DNA of 64,000 nucleotides from Echinostoma caproni (GCA_900618425.1 UZAN01039461.1:103973-167972), one strand, 5' to 3'; counted from the stretch's first letter, positions 35,801 through 50,800 are shown. Notes: generated by a model from the sequence alone, not told the origin. Translations and numbers: made by a program.

Positions 35801-38800
35801 GTTTTTTTACAATATAATTTGCTCGAAAGGCAGAGCGCGATTGCATGCACTGTATTTCCGTTGCAGGTTGTTGCCACTGATGCCGACGAAGGAATGAACG
35901 CGCGAATCAAATACCGGTTTAGCTCACTCACTAAACCGGAGTTTGTACGACTGTTCNTCAATGGGAAATTGACTATGAGATACACAAAAAGGTTCGTTTT
36001 GAATGAAGAGAAAATTTACCCTCCTCTTTTCATTTAACTTCATAAATCCTACTGACGTTTGACGAGAGCAATCAGGTTTTTCTGATAGAATCAGTGAAAT
36101 AGCGATATATTGGATAAAACTTCACTCCCACACTTCAGCAAGCTCATACTTGAAATGTTCCAGATTCAGACTCATATAAATCCTGTTTTGCAAGAAAAAA
36201 CTTAAATCAGCCTTAATAAACATCATCTGTGAATCTCCCCTAATTGACAAAAGCTCATGCAAGTACTGCTTAAACATCGCGCACTATGACACTTAATTTA
36301 GAATGATGTTTCTTTCTCTAGGGCCATAAGTGTATATAAATAGCCAAAGGTAAACTTAATCTCCAACTGAAAGATCCTAATACCCTGGTGTCCCTTATCA
36401 AATTGACCCGATCTTGGGAGTCAAGATAACATGTGCTGCAGTTCTAAGCAACATCACACGTTTCATAAATATTTGGAGCAGGATAACATGAAAGTTCAGT
36501 CTTTCTTATGAAGGCTCACAATTTGTTTGTGTTTGATAATCCATATTTTTCAATAGCATCTATTTTCGTGCCACGCAAAGGACGTAAATACATTATGAAA
36601 AATCTTGGTTTTTAATACTGAATTATTCGAAACATTTTTACAACATCTGTCATGCATGTTAATCATTTTCATCAATAAATTCTAATGATATTTTTCTACT
36701 TATTTTCGGTTAATTTACAACCTATGCTCCACCAACCGTCGTCGAATTAGAGAAACCGTACGATTCTAAGGCGTTCGACTACAAGAAGTATGGTAATACG
36801 TCGATAGAAAAGTGATGTGTAGCGTAGGGTAATACCATGCAGCTTCCTTTGCTTGTGGCTTGAAATTGAGATGAAGAAGTTTGGGAAAGTCGTGATATGG
36901 TGCGAGTTAGTTCATGTAGGCTCACATATCAATGTTTTAATGATTCTTTCTATCTTTACCTATGAGATCTATTTGGACGGTGATTGAATCTCCTGTGCTG
37001 AAGTAAACCCTCATGCTCTTGTATACAGGACGTCATAACTACCTCATTACCCCCGAATAATAAACGCCATTCAGTCCGACGTATTTGTCACTACATACAT
37101 CATCTTTAGCATTAATAGAGAAAAAGCATTTTTCAACTGGGAATTGGAAAAACATGAGAGATAAGGAACTCTGGCATAAAACAATCTATATTTTAATCTG
37201 GAATGTTGATAGTCAATAGTCCTGGTAAAACTAAGCAAGAGCATTCTGGCTCACCATCCTTTCAGTATAGAAAATCCAACGAAAACGTTGAGTTGGAGAA
37301 GGGGCTTAGTTTTTCGCTAATGTAAACTGGAACTAACATAGAAGTAAAACCGAATTTAATCACTTATGTTCTGTCCGTCCACTCGAAAAAAACGAATACA
37401 TTTGCTATCGAATGCAGTTCACGATGCTTATTTGCATATACATTAAAACAAATGCTTGGAACACCAGCGTCAGGTCAAAAAACATGGAACCACGGTTCAT
37501 TCATTAACACTGAGTTCGTTTATGTCGGTGTGAGTGATGGTTCGCTGCCCGGATGTAGTTTACACTAAGAAGATATTCCAGAAGTTTCAGCCGGAAGATT
37601 TTTAATTTCTCATGGCCATTTCTTATATGGTAATGGTAATTTTACCGTAGTACCATGGCAGGTTCCAATGATGTCATCGGAGTGATAGAGAGAGAGTGAG
37701 CAGTTTCCGAAAGCTATGTGTGTGACTCTGGATGGGAGTGTGTGAAAAGCTATAAAACCCGGTCCGTGTACGCTCACATTTTGATACGTGTTGAAGCATG
37801 AGGTTTCTTACTGTCATAATTATACCATCTGTTGTCCAATTAGACCTTTTAACAAAGCTCCCAATGTTTTTCAAAATACTTCTTTTTGAATCTGAAAACC
37901 TTTTTATGTTTTCATTATTATGCCGCGCAGATCATTCTTACCGTGGAAGCCGTGGATAGCGGTACTCTTCCACGAGCATCCACCTGCATTGTAGAGATTC
38001 TCGTGCGCGACGAGAATGATCATTCGCCGGAAATTCGGTTCGAACCAGCTCACCTTACGAATTACGCTCTTGTACCGGAGAATGAGAAACCCGGACGTCT
38101 GGTAGCTGTATTCACCGCAACGGACCAAGACAGCGGGGAGAACGGTCGTGTGGCTTGTCAACTAACTGAACCACACAAATGGCGTTTTGACACCGCCGAT
38201 CAGAGTCGAGTGGATGCAATGTTATCCAACCCGTTGAACAGTCTGTTTAAATTGCAACAGATGCATGTGCCATTTTCCGTCATGTAAGTTGACAATTGAC
38301 AATCTTAGGGCAGAATGGAGGGATTGCGCCCAACAACCTCTTGCATAAAGTGTTTCCTCCGAAAATAATCACGGTGGATCTTTCAACGGTACGATTAAAG
38401 CAGGCTGAAATTTGATGTGAAGGTAAAAGTTTGTCACATCTTGCTTCAATGCAGCTTCAGTTACCTTGTGGAATAACTCAGACAGAGGTTTGTAGACAGC
38501 GCTTGAATAAGTGCATTAGATGATTGAGAATGATGATTTGAGACTTACTAAGGTAGGTCTCAAATAAAATTTTGAATGTTATTTTACTGTCGGCTTGGAA
38601 GTGCTGTGAGCTTCTATAACCTCACAGCTTCTATCGTGAAAACTTTATATCTATACATAGTCCAAATTTGCCGATCGCGCCTTTTTATAGCTTACCAATT
38701 TCCCACTCTCAATGCAGATCTAGCCCATAATTCGGTTTTAAACATTCATATAATTTATCTATATAAATGCACCCTGTAGTGCTGGGTGTGAGACGTAAAC

Positions 38801-38848
38801 TCAGCACGGCATATCAATGTTTATTTTACTTCGTAAAGCTTTGAGTAA

Positions 38849-38895
<47 letters not shown>

Positions 38896-41800
38896 TATTA
38901 TATCCTTCTATGGTTGTGATTGCACTGAACTTGACGATGTTCGAAATTGGTTTTCTCTTGTGAAAATGATAGAATTGCCCGAAAGGGCTAGATTGAAACA
39001 TCAAGTTGTAGGTATATTGATCTCTGTTTTCCATTTTTATCTAGTATCGAATGGACTGTTGTTTCACCTCGTGTCTTTGGAAATACACCTCAAATTATTG
39101 ATCAACACTTGTGTTAATGGTCGACACAAATAACTGTGCACAACATTTATCACTCAATTAGGTATTTTATTCACACGCTATTAGATGAAAAATGAATATC
39201 GATGAAGGTACAATCCGGTTTGGATTCTGTAATTGCACGTGATATGCTACAGTACGCTCACACTGCACGACAATAAGCATCTATTTGTATCTGCAAATAC
39301 AGGATAGCAGCACAGAAAGAAGAATTCGCAGAACTGCATCAATTCGTATTCGATGGAAAAACAGTACGAGAATCGGATTGTTTGTACACATCCGGATAAA
39401 AAATAACAGCTTATGAATTCCTAGCCTGTCCGTTTACCCATTATTTGTTGTACAAATAAGCAGATTCAACAGACTCGAATCAGATCATATATGTTCTCAT
39501 AAAAGAAAACAAAGGGCACATGTTGTGCATCTAAAAGTGATGTTGTGGCAAAATAATCCAGGCGGTGGTGGCCCGGTGGTAACTGATTATCACCTCGGAG
39601 GACGTGTGTTCAAATCCCCCCACCACCGCCTGTCTTTCCCCATGATGTGTTAAATGGCAGCCCTTCGATTGGCCGCTTTCTCCTTTCTGAAAATTGTATC
39701 TTCCTATATTCATTAAAAGGAAGTAAACATGAAAATGAAATGAAATGAAAATAGTGTAGTTCAACAAGAGGAAGCAATTTATGTCTTTGCTTGTTGTAGA
39801 GCTGACTACGAAATATCGGTTGATGAAAAAACAGATGTTTATAGATGAATGTCTGAACTCTTGAAATTAGGGCCAATCCATTTATAGTATTCGAAACTAA
39901 CGTGTTTATTTTATATTTGATTAGGAAAATAACCGCTGAGTGCAGAAAGTTTGGTTCCTCTCTTTCTTTCTTCATCTGACCGATTTTCGAACTCCCTCGT
40001 AAGAAACTTACTAAATGTTCATTTATTTGAAAAATGAACGTTCAATAGATTTGTCACAGAAGTATTTTTAGTGCGCAGATTCACTTATCCGGTCCTAGTA
40101 AGTTACACTATGTTACACTATACTCGAATTATGCTTCGCAAGGCGGCCAGGTGTTACGATTGTAAACGATTGTCTTCAACTGCAACTGCGATATCCATAT
40201 GATCCTTTGAGCAGAGCAGAACTCATTTAGATCCGACCTAACGGGAATTAATAAAAGTGGAAAGCACTATTTAGATTGATGCTTTTTAAGTATTGCCAGT
40301 CTACGTGACAAATATTGTGACTAGCAGACTGGAGTGAATCACATCGTAATCCACTTGCGGGTTATGCATTGTTGCTTTACTGGCACACTACGTCTCACTT
40401 GCAAACTTACAAAACGTATTGTTGGAATAAGGTATATTTTTTGAAATTGTAATTACTGATGTCTGCTGGAGGGAAATGGTTCGAGACATGAAGCTGTTAT
40501 CGATTTTAACCTCAACTTTCCACTTTGGTACAGTCTTCTTGGTTTGGATAGATCGATTATTTGCATGTATGTTCTGGGATGTGTGGATTTTAATTCTTTG
40601 GACTTCATAATAAGAAATTTATTAAAATCTTTCCAAGAATTCCTGTGAATGCTATCCAAATAAATCGCGCGCACCCTATAGTGTTTAATTTATTATGGAT
40701 AACCCCACCAAACTCCTACATTTCCAATATAAGTGTTACATTCTTCGTCTTCATCAGAAGCACTTTTCTTCAAAGAATAGATGTGTATTATTTAAGTTTT
40801 AATTTTGTCTATAGAAGTTGCGTATAACACAAAATTTGAGAAAAATTCTATGGAAACAAAATTATCTTAGGACAAATCAGTAAGGGTCAACTACACCGCA
40901 ATATGTTTAAATCTTGAAAAGATTCTAAATCATAGAGAGAAGAAAACTGTGAGAGGAAACGTTGGCACACAAACAGTGCCGTTAACCGTTGTGCATACAG
41001 CTTTGATCCGTTTGAAGAGAATTCACAACTCGCTTGAAATTCCCTTGAGTGAATGTCTGGTGACCCGTGATAATCATGTGCACTACAAATTCATTCCCTC
41101 CAACCCCTCCTGCGGTGTACTTTGTGAAAAGTGCTCGAAGACGAATTAATTAGAAACAAAGCCTGGTGTGGATTCAGTCAATGCTTTTAATGATGGGAAA
41201 CATGCTGTTTAGCAGTCAAGTGTACATGATGGTAGTTCCCTTAACCAGTTCATTTTACGTATTCCAGACAGAAAGTAAATAGGTTTGATCTACTAAAATG
41301 TAAACGTGCCCTACTTGTGTGATATTGCCATCACCTTAAACCCAACGGAATTTGCATTCGTTAGCATTATCCATTATTCAGTGGTATGGGGAAATCGGAC
41401 ATTTCAGCACATGGCATGACTCCTTCCGAGGAGAGAATTGTGCATCGTCGTCCATTTGGGAAGGGAATCCAATTATTCTAATCAAACACCCATCAAATGG
41501 GGTCAGACACCCGATTCGTTCAATGCACCTCGACACCCAATAAAACCAGTGACTACTACCACAAATGTGAAATTGTGGATGTTATTCGTACTGAGTTTCG
41601 CTATTGGCTTGAAATCAAGGAATTTAGTCAACTCCTAGTGATGAGCTACCAGTGGTTCAATAATCCGTTTATATCCCACATATCAGCTAAGCTTCTTCTC
41701 CGTTTGGTAGGTTAACTCCACCGCAACGTGAAGGCAGTCAGCGAAGCTTCTTTAACGAAGGTATTTTGGATGTTTCATATCACAAGAGGATTTTGTGAGG

Positions 41801-44800
41801 TTCTAGGGACATCTGAGCAGTCGCGACCCCCGGACATCAACAGTCGACCATGCTGAGAACTTCGGAGGTAATGCCATGAGATATAGATCGTTTTTCTGAT
41901 ACAAACATTAAGACGCAGATCTACTGATGCATAATAGAAATGGGAAAGCACCTATGTTATAACCAACTCCTGGCTGATGTGAGTGGTCAGCGGAATAAAC
42001 AATGAAGGTTTTTTAGCAAAACATGAGGAATATGAAGAAGTATGCTCTATTTGTTACGACTCAGTCAACTGTACGGTTTATCTGCTGATGAGTCTATCAT
42101 TACGTTTATGGGGAACCTGAGGCCATGTACCTCGACTGAACTGCCAGGGGGCTAAAATCTTTCATCTTCCGAACTTGAAACCATGTAGGGGTTTCCTCGA
42201 TGATTTTTAGACGTACTTATTGACGCTCAGAACTCTGTCTGATCATTCATTGGACAGAGACATGATCACATCTATTTGAAGTCTGCTTGATTTTCAGCAA
42301 ACTATCTACTCGAAGGTGTCATGTTTGTTTGCTCTGTCTTCTCTGCTTGTTTCAAATTTCCATAATAGGTGTGATTTTGTCTATTTTTAGCTTTGGATCC
42401 ACTTCATTTGCAGAATGCATTTAGTAAACGTTCTCTGTCGCATCTTCCTAACCAACAAATAGTAGACTTGATAGAAGGAAATGCTCTGAACTGTGGTTGT
42501 CGTGAATTGGACATTAAGCTCATCCAACCTCGTCCTGAATTCTGGACACGCCTGGGTGAGCAGTCAATTTATGACCACATGGGGGATTCGGTCTGATCAT
42601 CATTAAATGACCCGAACCAATTATAGTCTTTGGAAGATAGTAAGAGAGAAAAAAATGTGTATCATCTACGGGTCTCTGAGGGAAGATAATGTTTTTTTAA
42701 TGATCTGCACTAACTGCTCCCGTATGATGAGAGAAGATCCGATAAACATAAACCGTTCATGTTTTACAAATATTTGCTTTCTAATGGTAAAAAAGAAGGC
42801 GATTCTAGATGAGCGAATGAAGGCTAGCGGTGCACTAACCGGTATATTTTCTCAGATGTCAATGAAACTTTTTATGTGAATTTTAGGGTTTATGGTTAAT
42901 GAAAATGACTGAAACGACTCTTACTCTGTTACGCGTTCACCCCACGAAAGTGCATGTTAAATGGTTATACTAATAGAACCCAAACTTTATTTCCACTGAG
43001 AGAGAACGACAACGAGAGCTCACTCAGCAACACATAAAACATGCAGTCTGTCATACGAATACGGTAAGGAGCTGATGCCAAAATTAATTAAGGTAACTTG
43101 GGTCTACAATGGCTAAATCTTAATATTTAATTTATATTAATATTAATATTATTATTAATATTTAATTTTATTCGAGGATGAGTTTCCTTTTGCAAAGAGC
43201 AAAGAAAAGGGGATTGAAACACACAAAATTGGATGGCGCAACTTGATTAACATCTCTTCGCTAAATGCAAAAAGCCTGAGATTCATGTTACGTAACAATG
43301 ACTTAAACGACAAATGTGGATCAACGATGTCTCCGGTTGTCATGATGCGTTGCGATTAATGATCACAGATTTATTTTATCAAACTGAAGTCTGAGAGATC
43401 GCTGCATCATTGGCTGTTATAAGCATTTTGGAAAGTGTTCGAACATCCATTGCGGCAGAGAATGATTCGTTCTGCCGATCTTAGTTTCACCGGAACTGCA
43501 GATGCACTGATAGATAACATGTGAAGCAAAATTGAGCGGGTGGCTCAGTTTTCGGTCCTTCAAACGAATTCAGTGGACATATCGTATCGGTCGAAGTTGT
43601 GCAACAAGAACTGTTCGGCACAATGCCACCTTTAGCTTCTGATGTACGTCGTTTATTAGATGATCACATGTGAAGGTCAGTCTGTGGAAGTCGCATTTCT
43701 TCGATATTTCGCAACTGGTAGCCTTTTACTTTTATGTACATCAAGACATTCCTCGAGATAACCATTATTTTTTAGGTTCTTTCATAAAAATACTTCTTGA
43801 AGCGTCTGAAGAGAGAAAATATTTCTGGCATAGGGTTGACAGTACTTACAATTTACTCGTGCCTTTGTGATACTAAAGCGTTTTGCTGAAATCTGTAATA
43901 AATATAGTAACAATCAAGCATGCAGCGAACTTTCAAACTTCAATTTAATAAAAGAAATCTGTGGTCATTAATCGCAACACACCATGACAACCGGAGACAT
44001 CGTTGGTCCACATCTGTCGTTCAAGTCATTGTTGCGTAACATGAAGCTCAGGCTCTTTGCATTTAGCGAAGTTGAGCAATCCAAATTTGTGTGCACAACA
44101 GTTTCTGACGCACTCAGTCAAACAGCCGAGGCACTAATCCTGATCCTCACTCTAATGACCAATTTCCGTTTAACCACTGCAATTAACAAAACCTTTTTGT
44201 ATAAATACCAGATCGTTTCACGTTGTTATGTCCTGTCAACACACGAGTTAGCGCAGCTCTCATTTGCAATCATTATACCTTACTCATCCTGACACCGCCA
44301 CTCAGGGTTATGCTTCAGTCAGAAACATTGAATTCACAGTTCCTTGTTCATTAAAATACCCAGCGGTTGAGTAATGAAAGTGATGTAACAAGGTTACTAA
44401 TCATAGAAGAAAATGATAAAGTGAAGAACTCATCCCGCTTACTCATTATCAAGGTTCTACATTGATGAACACCGGGAGGATGGCAACAAGTGTCAAGTGT
44501 GGCTAAATTTTAGGGTCAAAAACAGTTCTGAAACTGGTTCAGTTTCTGAGTCCCACATTAAACGGTTCGTCAAGTTAGTTCTAGAAGGTGTCACTCGAAT
44601 GTAATTTGATCGGTCTTCCGTGATGTACAGCTCATAAGAATATCCCTTTATCCTCACTTAGGGTGGTGGTCGCGCAGTTGTTTATTGGCTGTCATCGGCG
44701 TGCTTTGGATCCTGTGGTTCGAGGTTCGAGCCCCGCCACCGCCACTCGACTTTGGTGGTAGGCAGCTCTGTTGTCGTCCGGTTCAATACCACGCCTAGCC

Positions 44801-47800
44801 TATCGGGGCCTTATGTGGTTCACCACTCCAAGTNTTGCGGGGCTTAGGTTGCCGATTTCAAACACTGAACAGCAGGTCCTCGTGACTATGGGGTTAACCC
44901 CGTCTGCTGTTCATCACACCTAGGTGTGTAATAAAAAAACTTATTATTTCACATATATAATACTTGATCTATGGCTATCCTACGGCGTTTATGATTGTGT
45001 CGCCATCAGACCATCTGCTTCTGTAAAGCTGATCATATCAACAGTCAGTGTTTCATTTCTCTTTANATCAAACAACTGTCGTGTGATACAAATCTGGGAA
45101 TAATTAGGTGGCGGTAGCGTTTTACTTCAAATCAATTGCTCCACTGGGATGCCCTGGTAATCACAACTGCTGAACCACCTTCACCGTATCTGAAAATCTC
45201 ATCCTGTTTTGTTAATTATATGTTTTTCAAGAGTGACTCGTAGCCTCACTGCAGTTCCCCTTGATCAGCATCAGTCATCCGATGGTCATGATAAGTTAAA
45301 ATCAACCAGAGACTAGACCCGATCTGCTTAAGGCAAATTACGTTGCACCCCGCCAAAATCCGTATTTTTTAGGATCCAGCAACCCCCTGGTCACTGCAGA
45401 CCGCGACGGCCTATCCACACCCTGAGGTAGCTATAGCCAATAGATACGGCAGGATAAATCGCAAGTCAGAATAACATACAAACCTGAATGTTCTCAGCAA
45501 TAGAACTAAATCAACTATCTAGTTAAAATGTGATTCTCCCATTTGGAACCAAATCTAATTATGGAACTTGACTTTTGCTGTCAGCCTTCTAAAGAGTGTA
45601 CAAATAAGCTCTTGATAGTTATTAACGAAACGGTATTTTCGAAGTGTTACAACTTGATAATCTTTCGGAAAGGAAGAAGATAAATAGATAAAGCGAATTT
45701 GCATTGAAAATGTTTAGTCATGCTTATGAAGATGGTCACATTTAGTTTGCTTCAGCAGAGGAGAGGCACACCAGAAATGTGAGATGAACTTTCGAAACAT
45801 TTGGGAGGTCTCGGAAGTGTTTTGGTCGGTTAATCTCAAATGAAATTTAAAGCTACCAGAGGGCTGTCAGAGTTCGTGTGCTTGTGTGGGGGATTGTTTG
45901 GTATGTGGTGAAAGTTAATCTACGCATGGTGTTGATAATTCGTTATTGACATTCGGGATATCACGAATACCACAACACTCATACACTCTGCACAAAAACC
46001 TTTGCATTTTCCCAGTTACTCAGATAGTTTCTACAAATAAATGTGCAGGATTATTGCCTCTGTCACGTCTAGACAAAAAGGGGACTGGAAGGCTGAATTA
46101 CAAAAGTCCTTCAATTATCTTTTCTGGTAACGTTGACTACATGCAACATAACCTTTCATTTTTGTACACTTTGATTACTGATTTCACAACTTGGAGTAGA
46201 GCAAACCACAAGTGATTGAACGAAGCAAATCGGTTCCACCGTGAACAAATGTTGCTATTTTATTTCTTCTCTTATATTTAATTTAGCCTGGATTGACCGG
46301 TTATTAAATCTAAGTAAATCGTATTAGTTCGGGGTCAAAATACAGTATAAAAAGCTTTCGGTTTATCGATCACATTGAATGCAATGTTCGCACGATGCAA
46401 ACGCTATTTTCCAAACAGATCGTCACTCTCAGAATGGATAAGTTTCATGTTCCTGAATCGTCTGTGGTTCCTGTGTGTATTTCATAGGTTTCAGAACATC
46501 ATATTTTTTCAACCAAGGCTTATTAAATGAAACGTGCGAGAAATATATTTTATCAAACAACTCTATAATAGATCGAGCTTTTTATATATTTATATCGTTT
46601 GCTGAATTGATCACAGTCATATGTTCATATGCTTATAGATTATAGAAACACATTGTGTCAATACAGCTTTTAAAACTTGATTACATAATAACTGTGGACT
46701 GTCAGATCGCCGCCACATTCACTCGCTTTGTGGAATACCGAATGAGATTCATATGCGTGTACCAGTCCATTCGAAACCGGCAGAATGCCGTTAGTACTTT
46801 GATGTTACCCACTGATCCAGGTGGGTAATTAATTTATCTGGCGCACATGGTAGTTTATTGAAGGATATTTAGAATCATGGTAGATAATACCCGTTCGTCT
46901 TTTGTATCACAGCCGTAAACCGTAGAGTCTGCTTTTGGAATTTCTCATGCGGATCCCCCCTCCCGCAACAAAACAAAAATGATCTGGAGAGAAGTTCATT
47001 TCGCGGCAGCAAATTTCTCAATGGAATTACATCATATGATTGGGCAATCTCAGGCAAGTACAACGCTGAAAATTAACCCATTCTCCCACAGATTGATGCA
47101 AAAACACCACAGAATGAATTCGATTTCTCACTCTTGGACGTAGTTTCCGAGAAAGAAGATTTTAAGACAACCAATTGGATCAACTTAGAAAAGCATACAA
47201 GAGTGCACTATTTGATCCATGGCAAAGCCGGGCTTAAACTTTGATTGGGCAGTTTTTACAGTTGTTATACATTAAGTGATTAGCAACGTACCACCTAATC
47301 CCATACTTCTTTCAGCGGAAAAAGTACTCAGAAATGAAAAGTGCTACATTCAGTTTGAGGTTTTACCGCCCTTCGGTGCAATGCACGCGGATCGCATGCA
47401 AAGTGTTGTTTTGTCGATCACTTCGTGTACCGGTTCTGGTGAAAACGTTCCCATTCAATTTTCAATACTTGAAATTCTATTGTATTCGAAGGTTGTTCGG
47501 TGTAATCTCTACCCCCTAAACACACACGCACATACACAAAGAAACATTCACCTTGAACTCAGACCTCCTTGGTGGGCACCGTGAACTGTGCCTCGGGTAT
47601 GCAAACCGACCTCTGTGAAGGATTGACAAATGGTCTCTCTTGTTCACAAATCACAGCTTGGTACATTACGTTGAGAATGCTTGTGTGTGTAACATCCGGC
47701 CATAATACTCACGTCCAGTATTTGTGCGCACAAACTGAACTGTCAAACAGGCGACAGTTGGGTATTTTTCAATATTACACGAAGATAGCGGCAAGATGTT

Positions 47801-50800
47801 CAATTTAGTGAAAATCAGACCTTTGTAATGGAAGTATTCTTTTTCTGCATCTCTGCTGTAGGTAAAAGTTAGTCCTTGTGGTTGAACTGTACCAGTACGA
47901 GCTCACTTATTTTCATCAGTGATACATTCGGTTTGTTTGTTTTTTTGAACAGAAATTATGTGCGTGTGTTTTAAAGCAATTCACTTCGTGAATTATGTAG
48001 GCTACAGCTTGAACTCATGTGAGGGTAGGAGGAAAATATTGAATCATGTGTGAGAAATGTGATCAAGTGCTGTTTCTCTTGTGCAAGAAAGCGCTTTAGA
48101 ACTTCAGGTGATCTGTGCGATACGATTTAGTGCGTCCGGTATAAAGATAGAGGAACCTAAACAATCTTGACAAAAATGCAACCAATGGTCCTTCAAATTG
48201 AGTACGCCAATTCATTTACCTTTTTTTCATAGTGCAAGTGTTGTTGTACTGTTGACAGATTTTGTTCATAAAATATTCGCGTGTGCAAAGCATACTTGTG
48301 AGCAGTCACCATATCAGAAAACTTCTATCCATGATGCCTGATCCAAGTGAGATTCACCGAGTGAAGTGTTCCCATTGAAAGCGGAAAAATCCATTCATCC
48401 ATGATAGGATTAATATGGTCTAATCCAACTAGTATCGTTTTTAGCACAAAACCTTTTCTGACTGAAATGTACGAAGAAAATGGCATCGAAGGGGACAAAA
48501 GTTCTAATTCGTAAGAATGCGACCAAATAGAGTATCTCTTATTTGGGAGATTCAAAAATGAATACAAGTTTTCATAACACAAAAATATGCATTCTAAATG
48601 ACCACCTCCAAATTATATAATTATATCGCTTTATAGAATAGACAGTTGGTCAGATGGTGCCATAATAATGCACAAACAGACAGACTAATATGCGGGTGTA
48701 AGCATACGACACAGATTACCGACCCGGTTCGGTTATTCCATAAACGATGAAGACTCATTTTTATATTGATTTTCCTAATTAATCCGTGCTTATCTTTATC
48801 TTATCTTATCTTTATCTATCAAAAATATTTAGACAACCTAAGAATATTGACAACCCGAAGTGCATCTAGGCTACCAAGTTCTATGGAGAAGCTGTTTTTA
48901 TTGATTTGTAACCAATTGGAGTTCGTTCGATTATGTAGGATTCAGTATACAAATGACGTTTTGTCATTCAGTAAACCACTCAATTAGCCGGCTGTCGTTC
49001 CGTTTCCAACTTGCTGGGTCATAGTAGTTGTTTCCCTTAGTTGTGTTATTCATCTTCATCACCAAAAGGAGCATTCTGTCTCTGTCTTTCACATCGCTAG
49101 ATAAGTGTATTTACTAAATGACATTTCAATGTTGACTACCGGGGTATGGTTGTATTAGTTGCTATGAAGGACCTTACAGAAATGGTAACTGCCTACCGTG
49201 AACAGGGAAGATGACGGGCAAGATGGGCTTCACGTTCTCAACTAATTTAGTAAGGGTCTGGTGAAGGAATCATATACAGATATTAATCAAGCTTGTGTAA
49301 CACACCGATTTGCATCACATTGGTTCCTCCCAACGATTAGATTTTTACCGACAACACTGAGGTTGGAACCCAAACGAAGGGTTGGTAATTCCGTGCGTTA
49401 ACCATCTAAGCTACTGGCGTTGGCTGTCAGCAGCTTCATTCGCACTAATACTTTGTGATATGATGCGCATAAGTTATTGTTTATTTTATAGTACCTGGAC
49501 CTTGCCCGATAGATATCGACTCCCACATGTAGAACTTCTCTCTCAAGGTCTTTTCATAAATAAGTAGCATATTTAAATTTCCCTATTTCAAATAAAAATT
49601 CATTCTAAAGATCTAGGTGGTGAGTGTTGGAATAAGCCCATTCGGTTTTCACAGACATCAAGTATTGTTAATGATGTTTGCTATGGGTTTTACTCTTGGA
49701 AGATCGTTAGTTCCCCACTACTTGAATGCATTTAAATGCGATGGAAATGTTTATGATAATCGACAAAGAGCACTGGACAGCTTTTTCGTCGTGTTTAGGA
49801 CTGATCAGCAGTGTCCACCTTTCGTGCCCTTGTGAGGACTCGAACAGCAAACATTGGGGTTGGGACTTCAAACCCTTAATCTTGAGCTACACGGTCGATG
49901 GTGATAATAAAGATCCTAAATTAACTGCATGAAATCTACGGCAGTGCTCCTAAGGAAAGGTTTGAATCAGATTCTCTTCTGATGACGATAGCAAGCAAAA
50001 ATTCAATCATCAAATTTTGTTCACATAGCGAGCAGTTTGTTTATTCATACATAAGTCTGGTTTAAATCGTGCTATTGAAGGGACTAACGGATAAACACAA
50101 ACACGAAAAGTTCAAGACAATCGTAAAACTGATTCAAGTGTAGCTATCATTTTCTTCTCAAAAGTTTATAGAAATGGGTTGACTCTCATTCTGTGAATAT
50201 CGAAAACTGAAAATTTTGTACTTTACTACGTATTACACAAGAATACTGGATTCAAGTCCATCCTTCGGTGTCAGTTCGATGTAAGCTGTGACATCTTTCA
50301 TTATGCAAATAATTCAACCATTGATGAAAACGTACAACCAATCAATCTTATTCTCGCATAATGAAGGTTTTGGTATTCGAACAACCATTATAAACATCTA
50401 CAGGGCTGTTGTGCATGACCATGGATCTCAGTGAATTTGATTAGCTTTCCGAATTAGTGCGCAGCAAAAAGAAGCAAAAAACCCATAGATTCTCGTTCAC
50501 CTTTGAACTCCTTGCATTTTTCAAAGAAAAAGTGTTTCCCAAAACATGACACTCTTAAGTGACTAAGACAAGGCATTGTTTTCATATATCGACAGTAGTA
50601 ACGTTTACTGGTCCATTTAGCTACAGGTATGAAAATGGAACCTAGTAAAGACTTAAAGATTTCCATTATCCCATTTGCTTGTTGATGTTCTGTGTATGAT
50701 AAAGACCAGTTCCTTTTCAATTGAATGTGGGACTCATTTTATGGTGTTTATTAACATTATTGACTATTCCCCTTTTATGCTGAAAAGAAAACAATGTAAA

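Noticed and set aside
43121..43168. AT-rich palindromic run as an origin or regulatory element
   Set aside because: Simple AATATT/TTAATA low-complexity sequence; nothing distinguishes it from background.
43984..44292. 102-codon frame repeated in part at 43343-43155 on the other strand, as a gene pair
   Set aside because: The shared peptide is explained by the inverted arms of the element at 43220-44093; the frames diverge outside the arms.
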